Counted from the stretch's first letter, positions 28,620 to 37,952 are shown. The stretch is 64,000 nt of DNA from Pedobacter soli (GCF_900101435.1 NZ_FMZH01000012.1:109325-173324); one strand, 5' to 3'. A program made the numbers and translations. The notes: generated by a model not told the origin, from the sequence alone.

Positions 28620-29795
28620 TTATTCGTCGGGTATGGTAAGTAATGCAGGCGAAAATGGCTGGGTAATCATCAGGAAAAACGCTTCGGTAAGCATCAATAA
28701 GGTTTCGTATTGTTCAAAAAGAAATTCCTTATCCATCAGTTTAATGCTGTTTTGGGTACTGAAAGCAGCATACAACCATTCTAGTAGTCCTAAACGCAGA
28801 CGTTTAATTTTTTCGGGCACAAAAAAGAGCTCAATAAAACGGTATGGATTATTTACATAGCGCACAGGCAGTGTATTTATTTCGTATTGGCCGGCATGGT
28901 AATGGCCATCTGTAATGCGGTTTGCTTTATTGGAGCTCAGCATTGTGGTTAATGTATTGCCATTGATGTCGTAAAAAAGTTTACGGGTAGCAATCAGGTA
29001 GCCGGCATAAAGCAATTGGGTAAACTGGTTATACAGAAAAAAATAATCTGCAGCGTTACGTACCCTATCCTCTTTACCCAGTGCAGCCTTGTACCAGTTT
29101 TTAAGGTAAGTTTTATGGCCAGCCAAATCATCGAGATTAAAAAAAGACTCTACTACTCCAAAGGGATTGGCTTCGAGCATTTCAGTTAAACATAAAGGCG
29201 AAGTATTTTCAAATACAGCTAAATCATAATGATAATCAATACTTCGGCTACTGTTTTTACTAATTACCCTTTCGTGGATTAACCAGCAGGCCTCGAGCAT
29301 TTTTTTTGTGTTTTGGTAAACCGGATAAGTGTACTCGTTCCAATCTTCATCCGTATTGCCTGCCAGTGCTGCCTGCAGCCAGTCTTTATAATTTAACTGA
29401 TAATGCGCAGCATCATAAAAGAAAAATATAGCCACAAAAGCCTGCCTTGGTTTTGTCATTTCGTTTTTAAGCAGGTGTTTGGCTTGATATTGAATCAAAA
29501 CCATTTCCTTTTTTAGTTCTGCAGCGTCCATTTGTATGGCTTCGAAGAAAACAAAATCTTGCTTAAAACCTTTAAAAACAGTTTCAGCACCATTTAAAAG
29601 CTTAAGCAATTGCTCGTAAAAATTGAAAAGTGCTGCAGGCTCGTTTTTTTGAATCAAAGCTTCATCAACTGAAATGGGGTTTACCCAGTTATCTAAAAAA
29701 TCGATCCGGTCTGCAATGGTGTAATCGCGAAAAAAATCTGCTATGGCCGCTAAAAAAGACCGGCTCTCGTTTCCAAAATTTGCTGAGCTTTCCAT
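28620..29795 (-). CDS. unknown helical protein paired with the HEPN protein
   Basis: I do not recognise this 391-residue protein. ATG 29795 (MESSANFGNESRSFLAAIAD) is the best start; the frame extends 23 codons upstream into an AT-rich region that also holds a -7 box. The sequence is almost all amphipathic helix, without signal peptide or membrane segment, rich in aromatic and charged residues (NFYEQLLKLLNG, AFVAIFFFYDAAHYQLNYKDWL, LKNWYKAALGKEDR). No catalytic motif stands out. It is 6 bp upstream of the HEPN gene and divergent from the S24 regulator, so the three probably form one functional unit. Confidence 0.6.
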   Translation of the reverse strand: MESSANFGNESRSFLAAIADFFRDYTIADRIDFLDNWVNPISVDEALIQKNEPAALFNFYEQLLKLLNGAETVFKGFKQDFVFFEAIQMDAAELKKEMVLIQYQAKHLLKNEMTKPRQAFVAIFFFYDAAHYQLNYKDWLQAALAGNTDEDWNEYTYPVYQNTKKMLEACWLIHERVISKNSSRSIDYHYDLAVFENTSPLCLTEMLEANPFGVVESFFNLDDLAGHKTYLKNWYKAALGKEDRVRNAADYFFLYNQFTQLLYAGYLIATRKLFYDINGNTLTTMLSSNKANRITDGHYHAGQYEINTLPVRYVNNPYRFIELFFVPEKIKRLRLGLLEWLYAAFSTQNSIKLMDKEFLFEQYETLLMLTEAFFLMITQPFSPALLTIPDE

Positions 29796-29823
29796 AATTG
29801 TTCTTTTTAATTTATATATTAGC

Positions 29824-29884
29824 TTTACTAACAAATTTAGCAAATAAAAATAAGTAAAACTCATATAAATACAAAAAACTTATT
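29824..29884. promoter_or_regulatory. operator/promoter region between the HEPN unit and the S24 regulator
   Basis: Two interleaved dyads lie here: TTTACT (29824-29829) with AGTAAA (29853-29858), and AATAAGT (29849-29855) with ACTTATT (29878-29884). The central half-sites overlap. An exact -7 box on the minus strand, TAAATTTG (29839-29832), sits inside, about 35 bp before the 391-residue gene. This would let the S24 regulator repress both its own gene and the divergent pair. Confidence 0.5.
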
Positions 29885-29897
29885 AACATTTTATCCT

Positions 29898-30545
29898 ATG
29901 AATGAAAATCAGCGCTTAAAAACTTTAATTGATTTATTGGGATTTAAGAACCAAAAAGATTTTGCGCTGGCACTGAATATCCAGCCAGGTTCTTTATCAG
30001 ATATTTTAAGGGAAAGGATAAATGTATCCAATGCTGTTAAAGATAGGTTAAACTTAAAATTCAATGTAAATTTAGCCTGGCTGGAAGATGGTATTGGCGA
30101 ACCTGTTTTAAAAAAAACGCCCATTGTAACTCCTAGCAAAGAAGGTGTGCCTTATTTTAACCTCAGTTTAGAAGATACCGATAAATTTATTGTAGAAGAA
30201 GAACAGGCAGAATACCTGGTAAATTACCGGCCTTTTAACGATTGTACAGCCTATTTACCGGTATATGGCGATAGCATGTACCCAAAATATGCTTCGGGCG
30301 AAATTATAGCCGTAAAAGAAATTACCAATTACGATATTTTACAATGGGGCGAAGCTTATATGGTAATGACCGATGAGGAAAGCAACAGCCTGCGCACCAT
30401 TAAACTGATTTTCGAACATTCCGATTCGGCTAAAATAATTCTGCGCTCATCAAACCCTAATTTTAAAGGCGATACCATCATTAACAAAAAGAACATTCAA
30501 ACCTTGTATATTATTAAAGGTAAAATTACGCGTAATGCGATTTAA
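29898..30545 (+). CDS. HTH/S24 LexA- or CI-like transcription regulator
   Basis: The 215-residue protein has an N-terminal helix-turn-helix (about 4-60; QKDFALALNIQPGSLSDILRER) and a C-terminal S24 peptidase-like domain. The Ser of the Ser-Lys dyad is Ser126 (YGDSMYPKYASGE) and the Lys is probably Lys169 (LRTIKLI). At the place where LexA and CI are self-cleaved (Ala-Gly), the linker reads KEGVPYF, so cleavage is uncertain. Such regulators respond to DNA damage or to other signals in phages and mobile regions. It is divergent from the HEPN unit and ends in a bidirectional terminator. Confidence 0.85.
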   Translation: MNENQRLKTLIDLLGFKNQKDFALALNIQPGSLSDILRERINVSNAVKDRLNLKFNVNLAWLEDGIGEPVLKKTPIVTPSKEGVPYFNLSLEDTDKFIVEEEQAEYLVNYRPFNDCTAYLPVYGDSMYPKYASGEIIAVKEITNYDILQWGEAYMVMTDEESNSLRTIKLIFEHSDSAKIILRSSNPNFKGDTIINKKNIQTLYIIKGKITRNAI

Positions 30546-30560
30546 ACAACATTAAAAGAA

Positions 30561-30600
30561 AAAGCGGGCTGATCAGTTCAATCAGCCCGCTTTCTTTTAT
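30561..30600. terminator. bidirectional terminator between the S24 gene and susD
   Basis: A 13-bp stem AAAGCGGGCTGAT / ATCAGCCCGCTTT with a 7-nt loop, T-rich after it on the plus strand (TTTCTTTTAT) and on the minus strand (TTTTCTTTT). It separates the convergent S24 regulator and orphan susD. Confidence 0.85.
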
Positions 30601-30609
30601 CTAACCCGT

Positions 30610-32136
30610 TTAGTAACCCGGATTCTGGTACATTTTCACCGGATCGAGTTTTACCTCATCAAAAGGAATCGGGTAGAAACGATCTTTTGTGGTTACATTG
30701 GCCAGCTTGGCTATGCCGTAGGAGGCTTGTGGCTTGGCTTTTAAATAAGTAACCAATTCGGTGGCAGTAAAGTATCTGATCAAATCGAACCATCTTTGGT
30801 GCTCAAAAGCCAGTTCTACCCTGCGCTCGTGCAAAATAGCCAGTTTTAGCGTCGGGAATTTTGCGGCATAAGTAGCATCGGTTTTAGCCACAGCATAAAG
30901 TGGCATTGCAGCCCTCGCCCTTACCATATCCAGATACTGAATGGCAACTGCATCGTTACCCTGCAACATATTTACTTCGGCAAGCATTAAAATTACATCG
31001 GCATAGCGCATTAAAATACAATCGTTACCGCCGTAGCCGTTTTTAGTAGCTGCATCGCTCGCGTCGCGAAATTTGGTAATAAACCAATCTTTAACCGTGG
31101 CATCGTTGGCATACTTGATTGAAAAATCTTTTCTCAAATCGGCAGTTTCATATTCATTAACCAAATCAAGCTTAAGGTTGCCGCCTATACCAGTTGATGC
31201 TTTTTGCGAATTGATGGTTTCGCCTTTTGCCTGGTTGTTGGCTGCAATGCTCGAGCTGTAGTTAATATCGCCCTGTTTGTACACAATTTGAAAAAGCAAT
31301 TCTTTACAGGTTGTTTTTTTGGTAACATCGAATACCTGGCTATATGGAATTTCGCTAAGGTTACCAAAAGTACGCATGTTGTAAGCGGCCAACAGGTAGG
31401 TGTTTGCATTAGTCAGGTTTTCAGCCTTATTATTTGGCAAAGTAGCCGCCATAGTTAAATACACTTTACCCAGGTAAGCATTAAGCGCTGCTTTAGAAAC
31501 ACGTCCAATGCCCGATTCGGGTTGAAAGTTAGGCAGGCTACTGTTTAAACCATCTTTTAAATCGGCCACAATCTGGTTGTATACATCAGCCTCAGGCACG
31601 CGGAAAGTACTGGCTTTTACCTCATCAATGGTATTTAATTGTTTGGTTACCAGAGGAACAGCTCCCCACTTTCTAACCAGCTCGAAATACATAATTGCAC
31701 GGATAAATTTAGCCTCGGCGCTGTAGTTTTGCTTGTTTGCCTCATTGGTAAAAGTAACCTTATCGATATTAGAAAGGATTACATTGGCCCTGGTAATAGA
31801 TTGATAAAGCGCCAGCCAATGCGATTTCAGGTACGAATTACTTGGTAAAAGAGAGAAATCGTTAAACTGGAACGGCTCGCCGGCGTTACTCTGATTATCA
31901 TTTCTTCCGGTATCATCTGATCGTTCGTCGGTAAATAAACCACTGTTCTCGCCCATGGTGTTACTGCTCCTTAACGATTGGTACGCGCCATTAACAGCGA
32001 GCAATACATCGTTTTCGGTTTTGAAATAATTTTCAACCGTAACTGCATTTGGATTGGTTTGCGCTAAAAAGTCTTTTTTGCAGCTGCTTAAACATACTGC
32101 AACGCTTAAAGCCGAAACTAAAATATATTTTTTCAT
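30610..32136 (-). CDS. SusD/RagB-family lipoprotein (enzyme-less pair)
   Basis: The 508-residue protein starts MKKYILVSALSVAVCLSSCKKDF, a lipoprotein signal with Cys in LSSC. SusD features are FIRAIMYFELVRKWGAVPLVTKQL, RYADVILMLAEVNMLQG, LHERRVELAFEHQRWFDLIRY and the C-terminal IPFDEVKLDPVKMYQNPGY. It is 11 bp downstream of its SusC. No carbohydrate-active enzyme, regulator or sigma/anti-sigma pair is attached, so the imported nutrient cannot be guessed. Confidence 0.95.
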   Translation of the reverse strand: MKKYILVSALSVAVCLSSCKKDFLAQTNPNAVTVENYFKTENDVLLAVNGAYQSLRSSNTMGENSGLFTDERSDDTGRNDNQSNAGEPFQFNDFSLLPSNSYLKSHWLALYQSITRANVILSNIDKVTFTNEANKQNYSAEAKFIRAIMYFELVRKWGAVPLVTKQLNTIDEVKASTFRVPEADVYNQIVADLKDGLNSSLPNFQPESGIGRVSKAALNAYLGKVYLTMAATLPNNKAENLTNANTYLLAAYNMRTFGNLSEIPYSQVFDVTKKTTCKELLFQIVYKQGDINYSSSIAANNQAKGETINSQKASTGIGGNLKLDLVNEYETADLRKDFSIKYANDATVKDWFITKFRDASDAATKNGYGGNDCILMRYADVILMLAEVNMLQGNDAVAIQYLDMVRARAAMPLYAVAKTDATYAAKFPTLKLAILHERRVELAFEHQRWFDLIRYFTATELVTYLKAKPQASYGIAKLANVTTKDRFYPIPFDEVKLDPVKMYQNPGY

Positions 32137-32147
32137 TTTCTTAAATT

Positions 32148-35100
32148 CTAAAAAGTAAGTTTAACACCCAGATTATAAGCCCTGGCCAATGGATAGTTAC
32201 CATAATCAACCCCAGGTGTTAAGTTAGAACCACCACTGTAATCTACCTCCGGGTTATAACCTTTGTAATCGGTTATGGTAAAGGCATTATCAACACTTGC
32301 ATAAATGCGGATGTTAGTTACTTTAATGGCATTAGCAAGCGATTTCGGGAAAGAATAGCCCAGTGTAATGTTGGTACATCTGAAATAAGAGCCATCCTGA
32401 ATGTAAAATGACGATAAACGGGTAGAGTTACTTTGTGTACCTGCACGCGAAGGGCGGTAGTTTAGGCCGCTGCCCGGATTGGCTTCGTTACGGTAACGGT
32501 CTGCTACATCTACATACTGGTTGCCCGAACCTTCAAAATTGTACAGGTAATAATCTTGTCCATCTAACACCTGGTTACCATACGAGCCATTAAATGATGC
32601 CCTTAAATCGAATGTTTTATACGAAGTATTCAAAGCAAAACCATAGGTAAATTTAGGATACGGTGTACCAATAACCGTTTTATCTGCATCGTTCACAACT
32701 CCGTTTCCATCGGTATCCTGGAAATACAAATCGCCAATTTTTGCCGGATTGGTTGAAGCTGCTGAAGGTGCAACTTTACCTAAATTATCGGCAGTAATGC
32801 GACCCAATACTTTAAAGCCATAAAACATACCTACAGGCTGCCCCTCTTGTGTAATGTGTGTTAAATACGAACGCTCGGCACCATTGGTTAAAATGGTACT
32901 GGCTCCACCCATATTTAATACTTTGTTGCGGTTAACAGCAATGTTTCCGCTTAAACCTAAGGTAAAATCCTGGTTTTGAATAATGCGGCCATCAATTTGT
33001 ACATCGAAACCTTTGTTTCTGATTTTACTATCGGCCAGGTTGGTTAAGATAGAAGAAGTACCCGAAACCGCCGAAATTGGCTGGTTAAACAACAAATTGT
33101 AAGAATAACTTAAGTAGTAATTGGCAATAATGTTTAAACGGTTATTAAACAAACCGATATCGGTACCAAAGTTATACTGAGAAGTAGACTCCCAACCCAA
33201 TTTAGGATCCTGGATGGCATTTGGCCAGATAGCTGTAGAAATAGCATTACCGAACACCACACCACCCGGTGCACTCATTTCTTGTGCTGTTCTGTAGTTA
33301 GGGATGTTGTTGTTACCGCTTAAGCCCCAGCTTGCCCTTAATTTTACGGTAGAACGCTCGCCTAAGAAACCATTATAAAAATCTTCGTCAGAAAGGTTCC
33401 AGCCTGCAGCAACAGAAGGAAAATTACCATATTTGTTTAGCGGACCAAACCTCGAAGAACCATCGCGACGGAATGAACCGGTTAAGAAATATTTACCGGC
33501 ATAGTTATAACTGAAACGACCAAAATAAGATAGTAAAGTATTGGCAGTTTTAGAAGCTGCATCTAAAGCAAAGAAACTTGGATCGGCACCTTTATCGGTG
33601 ATCTCTCCAATATTATCGTTCTGGAAACCCTTTGCCGATACTTTAATCAAATCGCTGGTTGTTTTCTGTGCAGAATATCCGGCCAATACATCCAGTTTAT
33701 GTTTACCAAAGGTTTTATTGTAGTTTAAGGTAAACTCAGCCAGCTGATCGATCTGTTTTAAATTTTGTGCAACAGCAGTAGCCGCAGCAATCGATTCGTT
33801 AGAATATGGCCTGTTATTACCGTTACTCAAACTGGTTGGCAAATAGTAATCATATTTTTCACTGTATGTTTGGGTACCTAAGTTTGCTTTAAAATCAAGG
33901 CCTTCTATAATTTTGTAAGTGGCATTGGCATTATAAGTACTCCTGTCGCCTCTTCTTGCAATTTTTAACTGCTCTACTGTAGCCAACGGATTTTCAGGGT
34001 TTTGGATTCCGTATTGCGAAGCCAGGGCCCCCATTCCAAACTGAATCGGATTACCGTTTGCATCTCTCGCAGGCAGGTAAGGCAAATAAATCAGCGCCGA
34101 CATCATCGGACTTAAGTTATAACGGCCTTCCTGTACCTCGCGGTTATTGTTCTGGGTATAAGAAATGTTGGCGCCCACACGTAAACGCTCACTCACGTTT
34201 CCATCTATATTGCCCCTGAAATTGATTACCTTTTGGTTGGTGTTGGTTACAATACCATCGTTATCCTGGTAACCGCCACTTAAAAAGTATTTTACGTCTT
34301 TATTACCTCCGCTAAATGAAAGGTTGTGGCGTTGAAAGGCTGCATTGCGGTACAGTTCATCCTGCCAATCGGTATTGTAAGCCGCAGGAATAGCCTGTTG
34401 TGTGCTAAAATTATACAAATCAGCAGGGATACTTACACTGCTTCCATTACCTACGTTTGCAATCCGTGTAGCATTATTATCGCTATACATAGCATCGTTC
34501 CAGGTTTTACCGGCATTTACCCATAAATCTTTGTAGGCATTATTACGTCCGTCTATCAATAATTGTATAAACTGATTGGCGTCAAGCAGCTTTACCTTTT
34601 TGGCCAGCTGAGAAATACCACCCTGCACATCATATTCAAAATGGCCTTTACCGTCTTTACCTCTTTTCGTGGTAATTAACACTACCCCACCAGATGCCCG
34701 TGAACCGTAAATGGCAGCAGAAGCCGCATCCTTTAAAATGTCGATAGTTTCGATATCCTCAGGATTAATGGCTACGTTATTACCTGCCGGATAACCATCA
34801 ATAACATATAAAGGATCGGAACTGGCATTGATAGAACCAATACCCCTTACCCTGATTTTGGTACCTGAGTAAGGTGCACCGCTGGTTTGCGATACCTGCA
34901 CACCGGCAACCTTACCCACTAATGCCTGCCCTACTGTTGGTGAGGTTAAGTTTAGTTCGCTGGCTTTAACGCTGCTAATGGCTCCGGTAACATCCGATTT
35001 TCTGATCTTTTGGTAACCAATTGCTACCACCTCGTTTAAGGTGTTGCTGCTTTCTTTAAGTTTAATATTAATGGTTTTGTTGCCTGATACGATAACTTCC

Positions 35101-35390
35101 TGCGTATCGAAACCAACAAAAGAAAAAACCAGTGTAGCGCCATTATTCGCCTCTATCGAGAATTTTCCGTTACCATCGGTAGAAGTTGTTTTTTTGGTTT
35201 GTTTATCGTAAACGCTAACGCCCGGAAGCGGTTGTCCCTTCTCGTCGGTTACAGTTCCGTTAATGGTAGCAAAACGGTTGTTAAGCTCGGTAGCCGGAAC
35301 TAATTTGCTATTGCCTGAGGCCATGGCGGCTGGACTGCATGCAGCGAGCAAACCAACAGGCAAAAGCAATTTCCTGCAGGCACTTTTCAT
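32148..35390 (-). CDS. SusC/RagA-family TonB-dependent transporter (enzyme-less pair)
   Basis: From ATG 35390 (MKSACRKLLLPVGLLAACSPAAMASG) the protein has about 1080 residues: signal peptide, carboxypeptidase-regulatory-like domain (TINGTVTDEKGQPLPGVSV), plug with VVAIGYQKIRKSDVTGAISSV and AIYGSRASGGVVLITTKRG, and a barrel ending LARAYNLGVKLTF. The frame extends nine codons upstream, but the signal peptide supports this start. It does not belong to the large PUL: the HEPN unit and the S24 gene lie between. Its promoter region carries its own 22-bp-period direct repeat. Confidence 0.95.
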   Translation of the reverse strand: MKSACRKLLLPVGLLAACSPAAMASGNSKLVPATELNNRFATINGTVTDEKGQPLPGVSVYDKQTKKTTSTDGNGKFSIEANNGATLVFSFVGFDTQEVIVSGNKTINIKLKESSNTLNEVVAIGYQKIRKSDVTGAISSVKASELNLTSPTVGQALVGKVAGVQVSQTSGAPYSGTKIRVRGIGSINASSDPLYVIDGYPAGNNVAINPEDIETIDILKDAASAAIYGSRASGGVVLITTKRGKDGKGHFEYDVQGGISQLAKKVKLLDANQFIQLLIDGRNNAYKDLWVNAGKTWNDAMYSDNNATRIANVGNGSSVSIPADLYNFSTQQAIPAAYNTDWQDELYRNAAFQRHNLSFSGGNKDVKYFLSGGYQDNDGIVTNTNQKVINFRGNIDGNVSERLRVGANISYTQNNNREVQEGRYNLSPMMSALIYLPYLPARDANGNPIQFGMGALASQYGIQNPENPLATVEQLKIARRGDRSTYNANATYKIIEGLDFKANLGTQTYSEKYDYYLPTSLSNGNNRPYSNESIAAATAVAQNLKQIDQLAEFTLNYNKTFGKHKLDVLAGYSAQKTTSDLIKVSAKGFQNDNIGEITDKGADPSFFALDAASKTANTLLSYFGRFSYNYAGKYFLTGSFRRDGSSRFGPLNKYGNFPSVAAGWNLSDEDFYNGFLGERSTVKLRASWGLSGNNNIPNYRTAQEMSAPGGVVFGNAISTAIWPNAIQDPKLGWESTSQYNFGTDIGLFNNRLNIIANYYLSYSYNLLFNQPISAVSGTSSILTNLADSKIRNKGFDVQIDGRIIQNQDFTLGLSGNIAVNRNKVLNMGGASTILTNGAERSYLTHITQEGQPVGMFYGFKVLGRITADNLGKVAPSAASTNPAKIGDLYFQDTDGNGVVNDADKTVIGTPYPKFTYGFALNTSYKTFDLRASFNGSYGNQVLDGQDYYLYNFEGSGNQYVDVADRYRNEANPGSGLNYRPSRAGTQSNSTRLSSFYIQDGSYFRCTNITLGYSFPKSLANAIKVTNIRIYASVDNAFTITDYKGYNPEVDYSGGSNLTPGVDYGNYPLARAYNLGVKLTF

Positions 35391-35550
35391 GCTTGCGGTG
35401 AAAAAAAATGATGTCATCTTTTTGTGCTTAGTAATAAATTTTTAAATAGTATTGGGGTTTGTGTTTTTGTTTGGCAGATATGTAGATCATGCATTTACAT
35501 AGGCTTATCCTTAAAGGTTAACAACTTGTTTCCTGAGCGTTCTACGGCGA

Positions 35551-35558
35551 CAAAAGTA
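35551..35558 (-). promoter_or_regulatory. -7 box of the enzyme-less susC/susD pair
   Basis: TACTTTTG on the minus strand fits TAnnTTTG exactly, with a leader of about 155 nt. There is no -33 TTTG at 19 nt; that place is taken by the direct repeats, which suggests an activated promoter. Confidence 0.45.
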
Positions 35559-35569
35559 GAGGTGTATTT

Positions 35570-35602
35570 TTAACACTATGTATCCGTTGTGTTAACTCTA
35601 TG
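35570..35602 (-). promoter_or_regulatory. direct-repeat operator candidate upstream of enzyme-less susC
   Basis: TTAACACTATG (35570-35580) and TTAACTCTATG (35592-35602) are direct repeats with a 22-bp period and one mismatch. They lie 11 bp upstream of the -7 box on the minus strand. The geometry copies that of the GGGGTAAAAT repeats at the large PUL but with a different half-site. The rest of the 351-bp gap (35391-35741) shows no gene. Confidence 0.5.
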
Positions 35603-35741
35603 CAAAGATCATGGGAGCTATTTTAAGTTTACATTAATTCTGCATCAAGCATTACTAAATCGATTTAAATATGCTTAAGAATAACATCTGCTTAATACTG
35701 ATTTAATAGCTGATGCGTTACTTCGCTCCCAAAAAATTTTA

Positions 35742-36989
35742 ATGAAAGTCTTCTATCCCTTTTTTATGCTTTGCCTGTTGTGGCAAGGTTTACAGGCGCA
35801 GCATAAACCCGAACAAGCTTATCAGTTAATAAAAAGCAATAATGCGGTACAGTATAAAAACTACTATCTGCTTACCCTTTTCCAGCAGCTTCCAGAGCTG
35901 AATAAAATGCTGAAAACAAACAGCACGCTCAAAAAAATTGCCGATACCAAAAACGCACAGGTAAGTGAGGCTTTAAAGACCTGCAAAGCCGATATTAGCT
36001 GCTATGCCAATGCTTTAAAGTTTAGTACCGAAGAAATTATAGCAATTAGCCAGGAGTTAAGCAACAGTTACAAAGAAAATAATGAACTTGGAAAACTGGT
36101 AAGCAATCACCTGATTGCTTCGGGCTGTTATAATTTGTATGCTAATGAAAATCCTAAAAACCTGCTTATAAAAGCCTGGGAACAAGATGCCAATGCCTTA
36201 AATTACACCATTGGCGTATATGTAGCAGGCAATAAACCCAATTATCCCAAAATAGATTCGATTAGTTTCAACATAAAAGATAAAGAATATGCAGAGCTTA
36301 CCGCCGCAAACGCCACATTAGCTTTGCAAGGCCAAAACGAATTATTTTTTGAGCCTGCATTAAATTTTGCGCTGGTAGCTTTAGAGCTGAATGAAAGAAA
36401 TGATGCCGCCGATTACGAGCCAATGATTAGCGGGGTAAACCAGCCAGCCATTAGCCAGATTAAAAAAATCGATTGGAAAAAATATCCATACAGCGTAATT
36501 CTGGTTCCCGGAGCTGGTCCTGAAGATAAAGAAACCGCCTTAAGTGCCGGAGGGATGATCCGTTGCAGGTTAGCGGCCATACAATACCTGAAAGGACAGG
36601 CGCCGTTTATTGTCGTATCTGGCGGACGCGTACACCCCTACAAAACCAAATTTAGCGAGGCGTTCGAAATGAAAAAATTTCTGATAGAAACCTTACAAAT
36701 ACCAGAAAGCGCGATCATTATGGAACCCCATGCCCGCCACACTACTACCAATATGCGTAACTGTATAAGGCTGATGTTCCGCTACGGCATACCTGTTGAT
36801 AAACCTGCTATGGTGAGTACTGTTAAATCGCAAAGTTACTACATTACTACAGTGCTGTTAGAACGTTGTAAAAAAGAGCTTGGTTATTATCCTTATCAGA
36901 ACGGGAAACGATTGAGTGATACCGAATCAGAATTCTATCCAAACACAACCTCCTTACAAATTGATTTCGACGAACCTTTAGACCCTTAG
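35742..36989 (+). CDS. exported YdcF/ElyC (DUF218) family protein
   Basis: The 415-residue protein has a signal peptide (MKVFYPFFMLCLLWQGLQAQ), a helical N-terminal part of about 220 residues without a recognised domain, and a DUF218 domain (about 245-400). The latter shows VILVPGAGP, SAGGMIRCRLAAIQYLKG, FIVVSGGRVHP, SEAFEMKKFLI and EPHARHTTTNMRN, the usual conserved blocks. DUF218 proteins have been linked to envelope and cell-wall functions, but no reaction is established. The next gene starts 2 nt after its stop, so the two are co-translated. Confidence 0.8.
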   Translation: MKVFYPFFMLCLLWQGLQAQHKPEQAYQLIKSNNAVQYKNYYLLTLFQQLPELNKMLKTNSTLKKIADTKNAQVSEALKTCKADISCYANALKFSTEEIIAISQELSNSYKENNELGKLVSNHLIASGCYNLYANENPKNLLIKAWEQDANALNYTIGVYVAGNKPNYPKIDSISFNIKDKEYAELTAANATLALQGQNELFFEPALNFALVALELNERNDAADYEPMISGVNQPAISQIKKIDWKKYPYSVILVPGAGPEDKETALSAGGMIRCRLAAIQYLKGQAPFIVVSGGRVHPYKTKFSEAFEMKKFLIETLQIPESAIIMEPHARHTTTNMRNCIRLMFRYGIPVDKPAMVSTVKSQSYYITTVLLERCKKELGYYPYQNGKRLSDTESEFYPNTTSLQIDFDEPLDP

Positions 36990-36991
36990 CC

Positions 36992-37867
36992 ATGAAAATT
37001 TTGAATCCCATATTGGTACTGTTGGTCATGTTCTTTGTAGCCAAAAGCAGTAAAATGGACGGAAAAATCACTAAAAACATTACTGTCGATTCGCTGGGGG
37101 CCTGCCAGGGTATTAGCTATCAAAACGGGCGGTATTTCCTCTACGGCGACCGCGAAGTTGGCGTAATGCGCGAATATAAAATGGAAAAAGATTCGTTAAG
37201 TTATCTCTATAAAGAATACCGCTTTACTGTAAAAGGCGAAAATGTCATTAAACATCCTACCGGAATAGCCTATCATAAAGGTTTGCCTACTTTTGTGGGC
37301 AATTCAGTAAAGCAAAACGCAGCAGGAACGTTGTGGAAAGCGGTAATTAACTGCATTAACTGGGATGGATTTTTAAAAACCGGAACATTAGATGGCAATT
37401 TGCTGCAAACCATTGATGACGATGCCTGCATACAGGGTGCAAGGCCAGAATATGTAAAGTACAAAGGAAAATGGTATGTGGCTACTGCCGATTATGGCAA
37501 CAAAACCAATCAGGTTCGCTTAATGGATCCGCAAGCTTTAGCTAAAGCGACTAAAACCAGCGAAAAAGGTGTGGTGGTTCAAAAATTTACCTGCTCACCC
37601 TGGGTGCAAAACCTCCACTTCATTGCCAGTAAGGGTATCCTGGTATTGATTCAAAACCAGATTGAGGGACGCAAATGGCGGTTAACGTTCCTTGATCTGG
37701 AAAAATCAATCTCCACCGGGCATGAATCAGTTTTGAGCGTAGTGGATACCGATAAGCCTGATGAACTTGAAGGTTTTACTTTTACCAACCAGGCCGATAA
37801 AGGCATTGCGGTAAGTTCTTCGCGCAAAAACAATGTTAGTTTTATGGATTTTGCGTTTGGCGGGTAG
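36992..37867 (+). CDS. exported propeller-like protein, unknown function
   Basis: The 291-residue protein starts with a hydrophobic segment (MKILNPILVLLVMFFVA) that could be a signal or anchor. The remainder is beta-rich with repeated short blocks ending in aromatic or Gly residues (GISYQNGRYFLYGDREVGVMREY, GIAYHKGLPTFVGNS, YVKYKGKWYVATADYG, ISTGHESVLSVVDTD), which suggests a beta-propeller. I cannot place it in a named family. It is tightly coupled to the DUF218 gene. Confidence 0.65.
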   Translation: MKILNPILVLLVMFFVAKSSKMDGKITKNITVDSLGACQGISYQNGRYFLYGDREVGVMREYKMEKDSLSYLYKEYRFTVKGENVIKHPTGIAYHKGLPTFVGNSVKQNAAGTLWKAVINCINWDGFLKTGTLDGNLLQTIDDDACIQGARPEYVKYKGKWYVATADYGNKTNQVRLMDPQALAKATKTSEKGVVVQKFTCSPWVQNLHFIASKGILVLIQNQIEGRKWRLTFLDLEKSISTGHESVLSVVDTDKPDELEGFTFTNQADKGIAVSSSRKNNVSFMDFAFGG

Positions 37868-37952
37868 TGATATAGTTTGGAGTTGGGCGTTTGGAGTCGG
37901 GAGTTAAGGCCCCTCAACAATGAAACAATTGAACAATAAAATTTTCCGCTTA

